The notes below the pieces were generated by a model. That model saw nothing but the letters and a program-made list of their open reading frames with translations. It did no database searches and was not told the origin of the DNA. A stretch of 64,000 bases of DNA from Nymphaea colorata (taxonomy: Eukaryota; Streptophyta; Magnoliopsida; Nymphaeales; Nymphaeaceae): contig NC_045147.1 in NCBI RefSeq assembly GCF_008831285.2, positions 16,594,854-16,658,853 of the forward strand, written 5' to 3'. A program made the translations under genes and the position numbers. This document shows, piece by piece, positions 25,501 through 38,230 of this stretch. Every line of letters starts with the position of its first letter. Positions within the stretch are counted from its first letter, which is position 1.

Positions 25501-26864
25501 GGAAAGAGAGTTCTTGGGGAGGCTCTTTTTGGCTGCAGCGTGGACCAATGTTCTTCTTTCGCCATGGACTGGCAGAACGGACGAGAAGCGCCAGGCCTTT
25601 CTCACTACACGATAATGGGTAGCCCCTCCTTTGCTCGAAAAAACAAGCGTCAAGAAACAATCACCAGACTCACTCGTACGCTGGAATAGTCGCTGGTATT
25701 TGTGGAGAGAAAGAGAGTGGGTGCGAGGAGGAGGCGGTCGGCGGCTACCTTTTTCCTGTTTCGCTTTCATGGTGCATCTCGAAGTTTGGTTTTGTTTTTC
25801 TTTCTTTCAGAATGGCCAAAGCAATGAAGTACGGTTCCAGTTCTCACGATTTCTTCGTAAATTTTTTGCTTCAACATCAGGTTATGCAAAATCCTCTGGG
25901 ATCCTTTTTATATTGTAAGAAATTCTGGGAAGGTGGGTTCGCTGGATCTTTCTAAAAATAAAAAATTTGTAACCTTTTTTTCTTTTCTTTTTTTTCTCAT
26001 GGAGATCCAGGGATGTCCAGGCCCCTCTGGTTTTCTCTGCTGCAACGCACGAAGATTTTTCTCAGGTAAGCAATAAAGGTTTAATACGCCGCCCCCATTA
26101 AATGGCTGTTGATGAAGACACTTTTGGAGATAAATTAAACTCGGTGTCTATCACGGGAAATGCCCATGGTAAAGGACCTCTTCAAAATAAGACTGCAACC
26201 GCGTTCATGCTTACGCTTGCTGAACAGCATTATCTTCCATAACAATCATCATGAAAATCTCAATCATTATGTGGAGTCTGTTCATGATTGGATTCGTAAT
26301 TTTCACAAGAACGCCCAAAACAAAAATTGCAGGCTCAAAAGAGGGCTCTGTATAAATAGCTAGGCAGTAAGCTTAAGGTTTCAAGCTGAATAAGGGAGTT
26401 AAATACTATTGGTTTGGATCGGCATCCTTCAACACAAAACTGATGCAATAAAGAGAACTCCATGGGCAGGTGAGGAATTTTCAGAACGCATCCAAAAGGA
26501 CGGCCTGATCAATGTGTATCTCTTAAGTTGGCACGTCCAGAAAATTTGTTGAGTTTCACCGCCATCACCGATGAAAAGGAATTTCAAGAGGGATTTGCAG
26601 GGTGCGTTTGATTAGTTGATCAGATAACAAAAGGATCAAGACCCCACTGTTTGAACCAAGGTTCACTCCGGCTGCAGATTTCAAATTTCCAGTTTCAATC
26701 TACACCACTAAATCCAAGGGATACAGTATGGGAGTTCACGAGGAAGATCCTCGTCTCTTTCAACTTTGGTTCTGGAGGGGGGAGAGTGAGAGAGTGAGAG
26801 AGAGGGTTGGAAGCTTCATTCATTCCTTAAACTGCAAAACCAAGGCTGGAAGTTTCATTCCTTT

Positions 26865-26899
26865 TATATATATATATATATATACATACATATATATAT

Positions 26900-26949
<50 letters not shown>
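26865..26949. repeat. (TA)n microsatellite with CA interruptions
   Basis: About 85 bp of TA units interrupted by ACATACA blocks, downstream of the 3' end of the ALKBH10B-like gene. Confidence 0.9.
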
Positions 26950-26952
<3 letters not shown>

Positions 26953-27054
26953 ATTTCCCTTTCGCTCCCCAAACTCATAGATTACAGCGTTCTGCAAGCA
27001 CCCCTAGGTAAACGCTAAAAAATGGCGTTGGCAAATGCTTGAGTTCTCCCTCAC

Positions 27055-27305
27055 TTAGATGACCCGTTTATCTTTGCCAGTGAGCTTCGTCTCACCAACA
27101 CCATCCATCTCCTCTTTACTCTCTTCCATACCCAGATAGGCTAAATTCTCCATATCCGTCCACTTCCCAGTCAATCCCTCGGTTTTGCCCTAGACATTCT
27201 CTCCTGAATCAGAATTCTCTTTACATTTACTCTCACATCTCTCTGGTAGCAGGCCATTAGTCAATGAACTCTGTAGATTTGCAGGTTCCACACTTCACTT
27301 CCACC
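27055..27305 (-). other. Possible remnant C-terminal tail of the ALKBH10B-like gene
   Basis: Just after the stop codon at 27323-27325, a different frame reads as charged, low-complexity protein. It includes SSLTNGLLPER, KENSDSGENV, a TAG at about 27189, then MENLAYLGMEESKEEMDG and a final TAA at 27055-27057. Longer members of the family carry a similar disordered acidic/Lys-rich tail. This may be a frameshifted leftover, an alternatively spliced last exon (a possible GT-AG intron of about 70 bp lies in between), or chance. Confidence 0.3.
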
Positions 27306-27322
27306 GGTGAATCGGCTTCACC

Positions 27323-30300
27323 TCAAACTTCACCTTCTAGCTGTTGCAGTGGTGGTTGACCAGTCCCAGCCGGTGGAAGGAACACTCCAGTACCAGAAGC
27401 CGGGATTCTAGGTTGCGCGGCCTCCACTGCAGCTGAGGGCAGTCCTGTAGTACTGGCCTCAGGTACAGTCATTCGAGGTGGTGCGTAAGGCACTGACCGC
27501 GCCGCAGGTGCACCTAAGAAGATCGGCTGCATGTCATTTGTGGGCAGATGCTGTGGACTAACAGAAGGCACATGCAGAACTCCTGTTGACGGAACTCGAC
27601 CATAGTTCTTGGGACCTGGATGTCGAACCATGCTCAGGAGCCGAGGAGATGCTGCTCCCCTTGGCCTAGCTGCTGCAGATGATAGGTGTGGCCCATCGGC
27701 AAATAGCATGTTCTTTGATTGAACCTTGGTGAAAGTGACAATAACACGCTGACTTCGAATTGAAGGAATTGCACGCTTAGCAAAATCTGCACTCTTTCCT
27801 TTCATAACTAGTAGAGCTCTGCAACAAGGAACCATGAGATACCAATACAGAAGCACCCTATGAAATCATAAGAATCTTATCATAAGACGTACACGCAATT
27901 ACCACCATCAGTTTCGCAGAAGGAATAGGAATCAATGATACTATCCACATATGAATAATAGACCAGTAACCTTGTTCAAAGTACATCACCAAGACGTGTT
28001 TCATCCTATTATCTGTGGCAATAAGATTGTCTTATAACTTATTGGATCATTACTTGACAAATATCCAGCTAAAGTCAGCCACTTAAAGGCGATCAATATG
28101 CAGCCAACGTTGTTGATAAATAGCACCAGAGTTACCATTGAACAATTTCAGGGCCTTTTTGGGTCCTGGAAAAGCTGACGTTTGGTTCTTATGGTCTAAT
28201 AAATTTCAGAACTTGTGACTGCTATAGGAGATTCTTGAAGAGACACTGGCAAATCCCACTCACCGAATAGCTAAAGAAATATCAATATTTGAAAAAGGCA
28301 GCAAAGCTAAATACAATGAATTATATAGCACATAACACAAATGAAACAAACTGCAACTGCTTACCCTGCCTGCAGAGAAAGCTCAAGAGAACCCCTGTAG
28401 TCACCAGGATGTTCTATGCTTATCACCCTGCCAAAAACCATGCTACATTTTGTCAGGAACAGACTGCTTAACGGTCTGCCAAACCATGGTGGGCATGTAT
28501 GAGGGTGAGAATGGTCTCCCTGCAAATTAATTATTCAGGATCTTAGAACTTTTCTATGGCATTCATGCTCCAAGCAGACCAAAAGCTCTAAAATGTTTCA
28601 CCTCATCGAAGAAGTCAACAATACAAGCATCTGGTTTTACACTAATCAGCTGCAGTTGAAAAAGACGATCAACAATATCTTGTAACACATCAGGAATAGG
28701 CTCCGTCTTGCAGTCTGCAACACCAACCAGCTTCACACTTCAAAAACATCTTCCACTTATATGATAAACAATTGATGAATAAAAAAACTTGCCTCTGGAT
28801 GTCGCAGGTTCATTGTCATCTTCTAGAGGTTTGTCAATGATCGGGATACCTAACTGGAGTGTTTCTCTTCCCCGACCTTTCATGGGCCTCTTCGAAGGTA
28901 GAAATGTCTGTCCTGCATGTTGTCATACCCCAGTAACCACCATTTACACAATGAAAATATTTTGCTAGAAGAGAGAGTTTAAATGCAAGTTCAAAGTTAG
29001 AACCATAAATAAATAAATAAATAAAGGATATACTTGATCCGTATTTATGGATTGAAAAGTCATATTACAATAATACAGATCATCAAAGCATAGGTCACTT
29101 TCCAAATAATTTAATCAAGTAAAAGCGTAAAAGTAGTGTAGCCCTTAAAAGGCATTCTGTGAGATATCCTTAATGGTTCTCGTTTCAAACAAAGACACTT
29201 CACTTTTTATTCATTTGTCAGCTTCATTACTATTACTGTGTTTGATGGAATATGATTTTGTTCACCACAAAGGAAAGGGACTATTACGATCAGACCTCAA
29301 GATACTGGAGTTAATCTGTCACAAAGCTCAGTAGAATACACCGACATGAGAATCTTACCCATTTGCCTCATTATGTTAAAGAGGAAGTCATGGCAAATGA
29401 GAGTCAAGAAGCAAAAACAGGAATGAAGGGAAGAAAAGAGAATCCCTTAAGCTGGACGGTTATGGTAGTAACTCGCACCATTTTTTCAATGGAAGAGTAG
29501 GTCCTCAAAGCCTCAAACTAAACCAAGCAAAGCCAGATAATACAATGATTATATAAATTTTTCATGGTTTTCTAAATTCTTTTAGATGCTAATTGTAAAC
29601 GTAGGTAATTGTATAGCCGCAGGAGAAGAAATAAAAAAAATGCCCAACCCAGAGGAAAACAAATGAGGAGAAACCAACTAATGGGATGAAGATATTCAGA
29701 GAAAATCAGTAAGGTGCATGTGTGTAAAGGGCCAGTTACCCAAGCTCAAGCATTTGGAAAAACCTGGAGCAAATAACATTAATTTTCATTTAATAAAAGA
29801 ATAACCCACTAAAAGAAGTATGTGATCTATAAGCTATGCCATATGAGTGTGGGTGCAGAAAGGGTGTGTGTGCGTGAGGGTGCATGTGTGGGTGTATCTG
29901 TGAATGTATATTGGATGGACTTCGTTAGGAATGCATTATTCACTCATTCACTCATTTATTTTAATGGATTTAATATAAATAACAGATCACAAAGACAGAG
30001 AAATGTTGACTTTTAGACCCTTAGACATGCAAGTTAGTATCACGTGTTTTGTTGACTATAGCTGTCAGCTGGGACCAAAATTTGAGTGGAAGCTAATATA
30101 TACTGGTCTCTTTTTTTCTTTTTTTTTTTCTTTTCAAAAAAATTGTTTTCCCTTTGTTGGTTTTCATGCTTCTATACTTTGAAGTGTTTTTATTCAGCAG
30201 AGTTAACTGGTCATGACATCAATGATATCTAACACGCATAGAGATAGCAAATATTACTCATACTCGCAACTATTTTTTGACAACTTAACCACATGAAAGT

Positions 30301-33300
30301 TTGATATCCATGACAAAAATTTAGGAACCAACTCTTAAAATCAAGCCTTTTCCAGTGTACAGTATGGACTTTGTAATATTATTAAAAACAGTTTTCCAAA
30401 ATTTTGTAACTTATGACTTCCTATTTGCACATCAAAAAATGTGATTTAAGAGCTTATCTTAATTTCCCTAACATAGATATGTAGGTTTCTAGATAGGTTC
30501 CAGCTGTCAGACATAGGTGCATTTAAGAGTAACCAAAGTTTAGATATAAATAAGTTGATAAATAAATAACCAATATAAAATAAGTAGTAGATGCAAGCAT
30601 CCAGCTGACGGTAGACTTCCTAACCTGGCACACTTGACCTACTAGCACACTGGTGTACCACCTAAAGAACTGACCGGAGCAAAGCCAGGCCCAAACAAGT
30701 CACCAAGGGGCTGTCTGATTGACGGCAAAAGTTTGCCTTAGAAAATTTTATTTGGAAACAAAAAATTTAGGCAAAAACATTTTCCTTCCTTTTAGAAGAC
30801 GTACCTTGCCTTTTAGGCAAAAAAGATACATCTCACAAAAAAATTGCTCCATACTAAAATTTTGACTAGGAGAAATAAAAAATGTGCAGACCCCACCTTT
30901 TGTGGTGAAGTTCCGTGAGAAAGAAAAAAAAAAACCTTCAATTAAACTGTGCCAAAACAAAGTCCTAGGAAAAGTTATAGATTTTGTGCCTAATGATTAT
31001 TGTAAAGCACCAGGCCTACAATAAGTATTAGAAGTCCAGCACAACTGTACCCTCAAAAAGTACACCTTCATCGGAAACAAAGTTGTTAACAATAACAGCA
31101 ATGACAAATATCAAAGAAGTTATTATAGCATTCTATTCAGTTGCACGAAATCAACTGAAAGAAAAAAAGCAAAGAACCATTGAACAACTTGGAAGCAATT
31201 AAGAAAGGAGAAGAGATTACAGAAGAAGAAAGAAAACCAAAACTAATTTACCTTGAAGCTCCCCTCTTTGACCAGAAGATCTAAGCTTATTTGCAAATGA
31301 AAGAAGCTGCAAGACTTCGGAACCATGGAAAAGCTCTTCATATAGTTCAAGTCCTTCAGCAACATTGACCTAACCATAGGGAAGACATGATTATTGATCA
31401 GGCGTAGCTAAAGCCTGTGTCTCAGGAAAGAAAAAGATGTCATCGAGAAGTTGATGCAGCTGACTATTGGGATCGTAGAACCTAATCAAAATTACAGAAG
31501 GACTATTAGAGACTAAGAGTTCAGACAAAGATCCTACCTCCTCCTCGTCTAAGATTTCAAGGGCCACAAAAGTCTTAGGAGCTGGAACACTATTCTGCTT
31601 CTCATTCTGCTCCCTGTTAGCATTAACACCATCCTTTTGATGTCCTGAAAGCAATAAAAATGTCGATATGTGGACTAAACTTGTTATCAATGCACTGCAT
31701 TCCAAATGCTCTAATAGATGTAGAAATGAGACTTGTGGAGATAGATGACACCTAACTAAGAAAAGTTCATATAATATGAATTTGTTCTGAAACAACAAAA
31801 AGTCTTGTAAGTAACATGAGTTCAGTACAGATGTACACAAAATACTGCAGGAGTCACCTACAATATTCACAAGATGTACTAGATGAAATGAAGAACCTTG
31901 TTTGAGAAGGACGCATGGTCATATCTCATGAAGAAAAGCAGTATAAAAGTGAAATTGCTATGACATATTTGGGAGATATCTTATGTGAAAGCACAGAAAA
32001 ACTAAGCTTTGTAAAGAGGGTGATAAATGATAATCTAAAAATACAAATTCAATTTCACCTTTTCATGTAAAACAAATGAGGTCCAAATTAAATAATTATG
32101 TGAACTGCTAATCTTTATCTTCTACATTTGCTAGAAAGAGGAAAAAGATATCGATAACTACAAATCCATTCCACCTTGCTCTAGCATTTAAATGAACTTG
32201 AACTTATGTAGTAGAATTGAACGTGAACCTAGCTAAATCCAATCCTCAGCCATTCAAGTTCAGGCCACTTGCCCAAATGAGTCAGACACTGGCTCGCTTG
32301 GCTTGGCTGATTTCACATAAGTGAACGATCTTAACTGGAGCTCAAATTAGCTGACCAAGATATATTCATCTGTAGCAGGCAAATATGTTTAAAAGAAAAA
32401 ATAAACCATTACTTTGAAAAGGGGGCATGAGGTGGAACCTTTCATTTTGCTTGCTAAGCATAACCGAGCTCAAAGAAGATGTCCGAGCTATAAAAAGTAT
32501 CTATCTGGCGATCCCATTATGCAAATGGACGAACCAAAGCAGAGACCAGCCAGGGTCCAGTTAGCTCGGCTTTTTGTGTATCCGTTACTACAGTAGGCAT
32601 ACCTTCCACAACAAATGGAAATGTGGCGTCATCTGAGACCTCCACTACTGCATTTAATACCCATAAGAGCAACATCCATCTTTGTAGCAATCAGCCTGAG
32701 GACTTCCTAGATCTACCGTGAACAGGAAGCATGAGTAAAAGTATCATGAATTCCATTCCTGACAGTGGATACTAATACAAAAATATTGAGAAAATTCACC
32801 AACAACTTTATATACTATAACATAGGTAGGCGCACAAACAATATCTTCCTGGCTAAAAGGTGAGAACTAAATCGGGCTAAGGAAGCACGTGGAATAACGA
32901 TTCCTAATGATAATTGTTTTCCGGAAATTTATAATTTCGATGATACAATCCTAATGATCGTATGATGCACGCAAGAACGAATCGTCCTGAATCCCGGACG
33001 CTCCGAGGGTTACCTTCTTTCTCATCTCCCGAGTTTATCCCACTGACTTCCAATGCCACCTCTCTACTGCTTGGTTCCCGCTCTGTGTCGGTCCCTTCAT
33101 TGCTCTCAGACGAGATAAAACTTGGTCCGCTAAATGCACCACCAATCTGACCCCCTTTGCCTCCAGAAGTCTCCAAGCCCTCCTTTACGCCAGCGGATAA
33201 TGCAGATGATTCATGGTCGAGGCTCTGTGAGTCCACCGCTACGGAATGGTTATCTTTCACATGCCCTGCGCCAGTGCTCTTGTTCCCACGTCTACCTCCA

Positions 33301-33722
33301 GCAATCTGCAGAGTCCGTTTCTCCCTGTCCAGTTTGGGATAAGGGAAGGATCCCGGAGTGGTGGGTGGATCGGCATTCCTGGTCTGCTTCCCGCTGGCAA
33401 CCTGCTGAAGAGCTTGCATTATGTCAGCCACGGAAAAGTACGGCTGCATATAGAGCACAGGAGTCCAGGGAAACCGCCGCTGCTGAATGCATTCGAATGC
33501 AACCTCATACTCCCCGGGCTCGCCGATGCACCTCAAGTGATAGCACAGGGAGTCAATGATGGCATTAGCCGCTGCAAATTCAGCACGAAGCCATAAGATG
33601 AACGCGTCCTTCCCATCTGGAAGCCACTGCTCCTGATAGGTGTCATTGCCGCCCGGCGACTGCATCTTTTCCGGACAGGCGACGCGCACAGGACTCTTGA
33701 CAGTTGCATCTCCGGTCGGCAT
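27323..33722 (-). CDS. ALKBH10B-like 2-oxoglutarate/Fe(II) RNA demethylase homologue
   Basis: The plant ALKBH9/10 family includes enzymes that remove N6-methyladenosine from mRNA. Seven coding exons on the - strand join in phase: 33722-33014, 31644-31538, 31369-31252, 28912-28793, 28714-28602, 28519-28365 and 27818-27323, giving about 605 residues (Arabidopsis ALKBH10B is about 570). Exon 1 has the family N-terminal block (FAAANAIIDSLCYHL, YFSVADIMQALQQVA). Exons 3-7 encode the AlkB-like fold: NVAEGLELYEELF, PSKRPMKGRGRETLQLGIP, PWFGRPLSSLFLT and GKSADFAKRAIPSIRSQR. The proline-rich tail contains GTGVFLPP, typical of the family. Intron 4 starts with GC, not GT. Where a distal iron-binding His is expected the protein has Arg456, and the proximal motif reads H396-T-C398 with no clear HxD/E, so activity is uncertain. 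A leader intron at about 33773-34089 is plausible. Confidence 0.92.
28913..31251 (-). other. Intron 3 of the ALKBH10B-like gene
   Basis: 2.3-kb intron between the exon ending GQRGELQ and the exon starting with the TFLPSKRP block. AT-rich, with a T-rich tract near 30110-30140 and an old insertion-like sequence near 30700-30960. No coding content recognised. Confidence 0.7.
31645..33013 (-). other. Intron 1 of the ALKBH10B-like gene
   Basis: 1.37-kb intron between the first coding exon (ending GDEKEG) and the exon starting HQKDGVNANREQ. The donor is AAG/GTAACC and the acceptor TTTCAG. No element with visible ends. Confidence 0.75.
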
Positions 33723-34450
33723 GGTCAGCGGAGGTTGAAGCTAAGCCAACCGCATTTTAGGAGACCCCTCGCCTTGAATACAAGACCCAAGATTCTAAAA
33801 CCTAAAATCTCTCGACAGCCAGAGCCAATATTGACCGCTCGGAAAATTTTAACACCAATCTTTGGCCGAAAAAATCTGTAAACAAAAAGAAACACCCTCT
33901 AACGACTTCAATCTCAATAACTTCGAAGTTCGAACTCCAAAATAGGCTCGAGTAAGACTAAATTAGTCAAGAAACCCCAGGAAACTAACAATCGTGATCT
34001 GGAACGAAGTATCCAAAAGCAGATTTACTACACCAAACAGCCCAATTTGATGATAAAAAAAAAAACGTCGAAATCCAAGGGAAATTAACCTCAACGACAC
34101 CTCAAGCAACACTTGCTGCACTGCTCAAGTGTCTCCGTTCCCCCGTTGATCCAGAGCCCCACTGCTTCCGGCTTCGATTTCTGGGTCCACCACCACCACC
34201 AAATTAAATGCACAATACGTTAAGTAGAATAAACAAGTAAATGAATGGGCCGTCTCAGAAGTCGGAACGCGCCGCTCAAGAGAGTGAGAGGAAGTACAAG
34301 GACAGAAATAGTTAGCTCAGGGAGGGAGAGACGAAGACCACGCCAAAGCCTCGCTACACAGGCGGACGGCGTCTGCTTTGCTCAGGCACTCCGCTCGGCA
34401 GAGGAAGAGAACGAGAGTGCGAGGAAATCCTTCCAATGCCGCCATCACAT
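33723..34450 (-). other. Upstream leader region of the ALKBH10B-like gene
   Basis: Relatively GC-rich DNA (especially 34120-34440) just upstream of the ATG, consistent with a 5' UTR and proximal promoter. A possible leader intron (donor GAG/GTTAAT at 34089, acceptor TTCAAG at about 33773) is inferred from splice-site look alone. Confidence 0.4.
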
Positions 34451-35626
34451 TTCAGCTTAGGATAAAAAGGCAACGGTAAAACTAAACCCAAATCCAATAG
34501 TTGCTAGCGACAATGGGGTTCATGTCAAGAAATTTTGCGACATGAAACCAGTTGACCGAGCTTACTGGTAAATGGTAACTTCTAAAAGTGTATAAATTTT
34601 CCTTTTTCAATATGAAAATACCATCTTAATCTAAAAATTTAATTGCTAGATTGAGGGCCGATCCCCACTTTGCTATTGACAAAATTGGTTTATTATTAGA
34701 AAAACAACTCAAAACATACTCCTAATTATACAATGTAGATAGATCATGATCGAATAATTCAATGGTCACCAAAATCTCAAAGAACACCATCTACAATGGA
34801 GGGCTTGATTGTTAGATGGTAGAGGTCCTTTTAGTTATACATCAAATGTAAATGGGAAACACGCCTTGCTTGGGCTCTAATGATCCCCCAAATGTCAAGG
34901 AAACAAATGCTCTATGTTTAGCAGATGATCTGTTCTTGGTGAAAACGCAAGCCTTCTAGGGATTATATTTGTTTTCCTTGTCCCCTAAAATGCCAGGAAC
35001 AAGAGTTCTTATTTCTAGCATTCTTAATTAGGAGAAGAAGAAACCAAGCATCTTGTCAAAGATTAAAAAAAAAAAAAAAAGATTTAAGTAGTATTTTGGT
35101 CTCTTTCAAATAAATTTTCTAGTTCTGCCCCTGGCAAGAAGTAGTATCTGGGTCCACTGTTGAGACAAACCAAGACCATTGACATAAGATGGGCAATCAT
35201 TCTTAGGTCCAAATGTGAGTTATTGTTTTATAAATAAATGTCAGATCATGTGTAACTTTCATCCACCAACAAAGCTATGTCTTTCAAAGTAAATGACTTG
35301 CCATGTGTGTCACGTGGTACACCATGAGTACAATTTTTTTAATTCATGTCGACATGCCAACATAGGTATCGATGCCTAAACATACTTTTGCTAATATTCT
35401 TTGTTATTTTGGATATTGCAAAATGTTTTTTACATTATTTAAAAAATGCTTAATGTTTTGCAAGATACAAGCTTGTTTTTATCGATTAAAAGAAATCTCG
35501 AGTCATTATATCTCCTTGTAAATCATTTTTTAAATTTCCTTCATGTCGTCTAGATATGTATTCTTGTCATTCCAAGAAGCCAAACCAGTTACACCAAACC
35601 ACATGGGTTGCTATTAGAAATGTTAA

Positions 35627-35777
35627 GGAGCCGTTTGATATCAGGAACAACAAATGATTATTTCACGAATTTAAGGTAGATTTATGAGACACTTGTTCCA
35701 GTGTTATAAGAATCTACTATAATTTTAGGGTAGATTCATGGGACATTTATACTTTGTTCTTGACATCAAACAGGCCC
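35627..35777. mobile_element. Small MITE, PIF/Harbinger (Tourist)-like
   Basis: A 151-bp element with imperfect terminal inverted repeats of about 24 bp. The left end starts GGAGCCGTTTGATATCA; the right end, reverse complemented, starts GGGCCTGTTTGATGTCA. It is bordered on both sides by TTAA (35623-35626 and 35778-35781), compatible with the TTA/TAA target duplication of this superfamily. No coding capacity. Confidence 0.65.
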
Positions 35778-36919
35778 TTAAATGTCTTCAACGAGTTCAA
35801 AATTTTGTACTCTAGTAACACCTTGATATAATGATAAATTTCTATATGTACTTGGTTGAATCTTGTTTTGGAGATTAATCATGAGTTTTAAGGCGGTGAG
35901 TCTTCAAACAAGTTCATAAAATTTGAGTATTGATTCGTGAGAATGGCTATTAAATAGCTTAGGGTTCATGTTTTTGGATTCAGTGAACCACTTTAAAACT
36001 TTAGACAAGTTTCATAAATGAGTGAATGTGGAAGACAGAGATGAGCACATGGTGCTACTATCAAGTGAGGTGCCCAACATGAACTTGGTCACTTTGCAAC
36101 ACAATCAGGCCCACACAGTTGTGATACAGGAACCTATCAAGAATAAGAAGTAGTAGCCATGGGCGATGTTGGTTAAGGCAACTTAGAATCAAATCCCAAG
36201 TCCTAGAATTAGTGAATCCACTAATGGGGCATTTGGTAGCCTCGGATTTGAGATCTTCAGGATTTGAGAACCGTGAATTTAAGATTTGACTCTCCTTTTT
36301 TGATGTTAAACATGACCTTTCTCCATGCAACAAAGTAAAACAAGGATCTTGAGTATCAATTTTAAGTCTGCCTAGGATCATTGGTTTGATGAAGTGTGGA
36401 TTTTGCCATGAATCTTTTTGTCACATCAGCAAAAGCATGCCAATTCAGATGGTTTATCTTTTGTGCTTAGCAATGTCAAATGACTTTGAAACTCTTTGAC
36501 AATTAAAATTGGCTCAAAGTAAAAGCAGTTACCCGGATGTCTCATTTTCTATCCACAACTCTGAGTAAATTTAAATTTATGGAGGTGTTTGTTTGTCCTT
36601 GACAAAGTATTTGCATGTATGGAGACATGGCTTCATAGTACCATTGTAATTATTAGTTTATATTCTTTGTTAAACTTCTTTATTCATATTTCACTTTTTT
36701 CTATATCTCTCACTTCTAAATGCTAATAGAAAAAGGGAGATACACTGACATGGCTCTATCTATATCTCAAACATTTTCTTAATGTTTGAAGTGATAATAC
36801 CTAGAAGGATTTGCTCATAAATTCCCCAATGAGACCAACATGTACAAGTTCTCCCTAACTCCATCAAGCAAGACTCATGTGGAAAACCAAGTGTTTGTCC
36901 TCTCCATTAAGTATGGGAC

Positions 36920-38230
36920 ATATTATATTATACGTCAAAAACAACTCTGGCGTATAAAACAGGAATAAGACTCGTTTTTTTCAAAAAAACGGTAAAAAAT
37001 AAAAGACGCTTATAAAACGCGTATTATACGCGTCTTCTGCGTTTTTTTAAAGGGCGCTAGATAATTTTAGAAGAATGGCACCAAATGCAATATTTATGAA
37101 AAGGTTGGTTTATTTTAAACTTGATCTACCCTTTTAATGGCAAAAATGTCTTTTTAGATAGGAAAAGAGGGCTTCAAAATCGATTCCTCCTTCGTTCTCC
37201 TCCTCGTTTTCTCATTGGACTGAAGAATGGAGAACGTTTGAAGAGGGGAGTCGCCGGACGGACGCGCGGTGACGGTGAGAGGGGTCGACGGGAATCGCCG
37301 GCGGGCTGAAGATTTTTCCAGCGGTGAGCATTAATCAGTGACAGCAACCTAAATCAGTGATAGCAACCTAAATCAGTGATTTTGACTTTGGCTAACTGGG
37401 TTTGTGTTGTACAAATCTTTCATTTTTTTTGTTTCTTACAAATGTTTTCATGCTTAATATCATGTTTATTTCTTTTTTTTTTGTCTTGGCCTATTTCCTA
37501 CTGATTTGCCCCAATTTGTGCATGCTGTTTTGCGTTTTCCCTTATTGTTATTTGTTTTTCATTAAGTTACTTTATCTACGTTTGCTTCTTTATTTCATTA
37601 TGTTGTTATAATGTTATTTGTTAATCTATTTCAGTATTTCTCTTATGCCCGAGCCATGCTTTTTCTGTTGCGGAATGCTGTTCTTAGTTATATTATATGT
37701 CAGTTATTAGTTAATTCCACATAATTTTTTTTGTCTTACAGTTTTACTTTTTAATTTTACCGAATGTTGGTTTTAGTTTTTGTTTTACAATTATCAATCT
37801 CTCATTGCTTGCTGCATTTGCTGCGAGAATGATCTAGCAGCCGTGTTTTACACTGTCTGCTAGGTAGATTGGAAATGGATAAGATGATGATGCATGGCTG
37901 CATTTTGAGTATTTGATATTTTTATGATTATATTTATTGACTAGTTATATGTTAAAAATGAAAAATTACAGAATGCTAAATTTATAATGCAAAATTCTGT
38001 CTAGCTAATTTTAATTTGTTGCTTATCTAGTCATTTTTCAATATTTTTTTTATTTCTCATTTATTTTATTTTTATATAATTATCAGGATTTTTTTATTTT
38101 ACTTTTTAAAAAATTACCGTATTTTTTCCATTTTATTGCCAAAATATACAACTTTGTCATATTATATCTTTTTTGCTTCTTATCGTATAATACTGTACAC
38201 GTTTTTTGTGATTTTTTGTGACAATTCACC
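36920..38230. repeat. AT-rich repeat-like block, possible decayed hAT derivative
   Basis: The left side is rich in TATTATACG, ACGCGT and CGTATAAAAC motifs, including a near-palindrome ACGCGTATTATACGCGT; the right side has CGTATAATA. Between them is a GC-rich patch (37230-37310) like the leader of the intact hAT at 49440-49520, then T-rich DNA. A short tandem repeat of an AATCAGTGA-containing unit lies at 37331-37381. No target-site duplication found, so the class is only suggested. Confidence 0.3.

Larger units (their letters stand above)
22311..27034. other. Gene-poor region between the foldback and the ALKBH10B-like gene
   Basis: No gene recognised. It contains a 20-bp tandem repeat (22506-22545), a short stem (24396-24424, TATTGGCTC...GAGCCAATA), a CTG/CAG-rich patch at 25321-25350 that gives a poly-Ala frame without an ATG, and a long TA repeat. 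The open frame 23163-23615 (+) has no recognisable domain. Confidence 0.5.
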
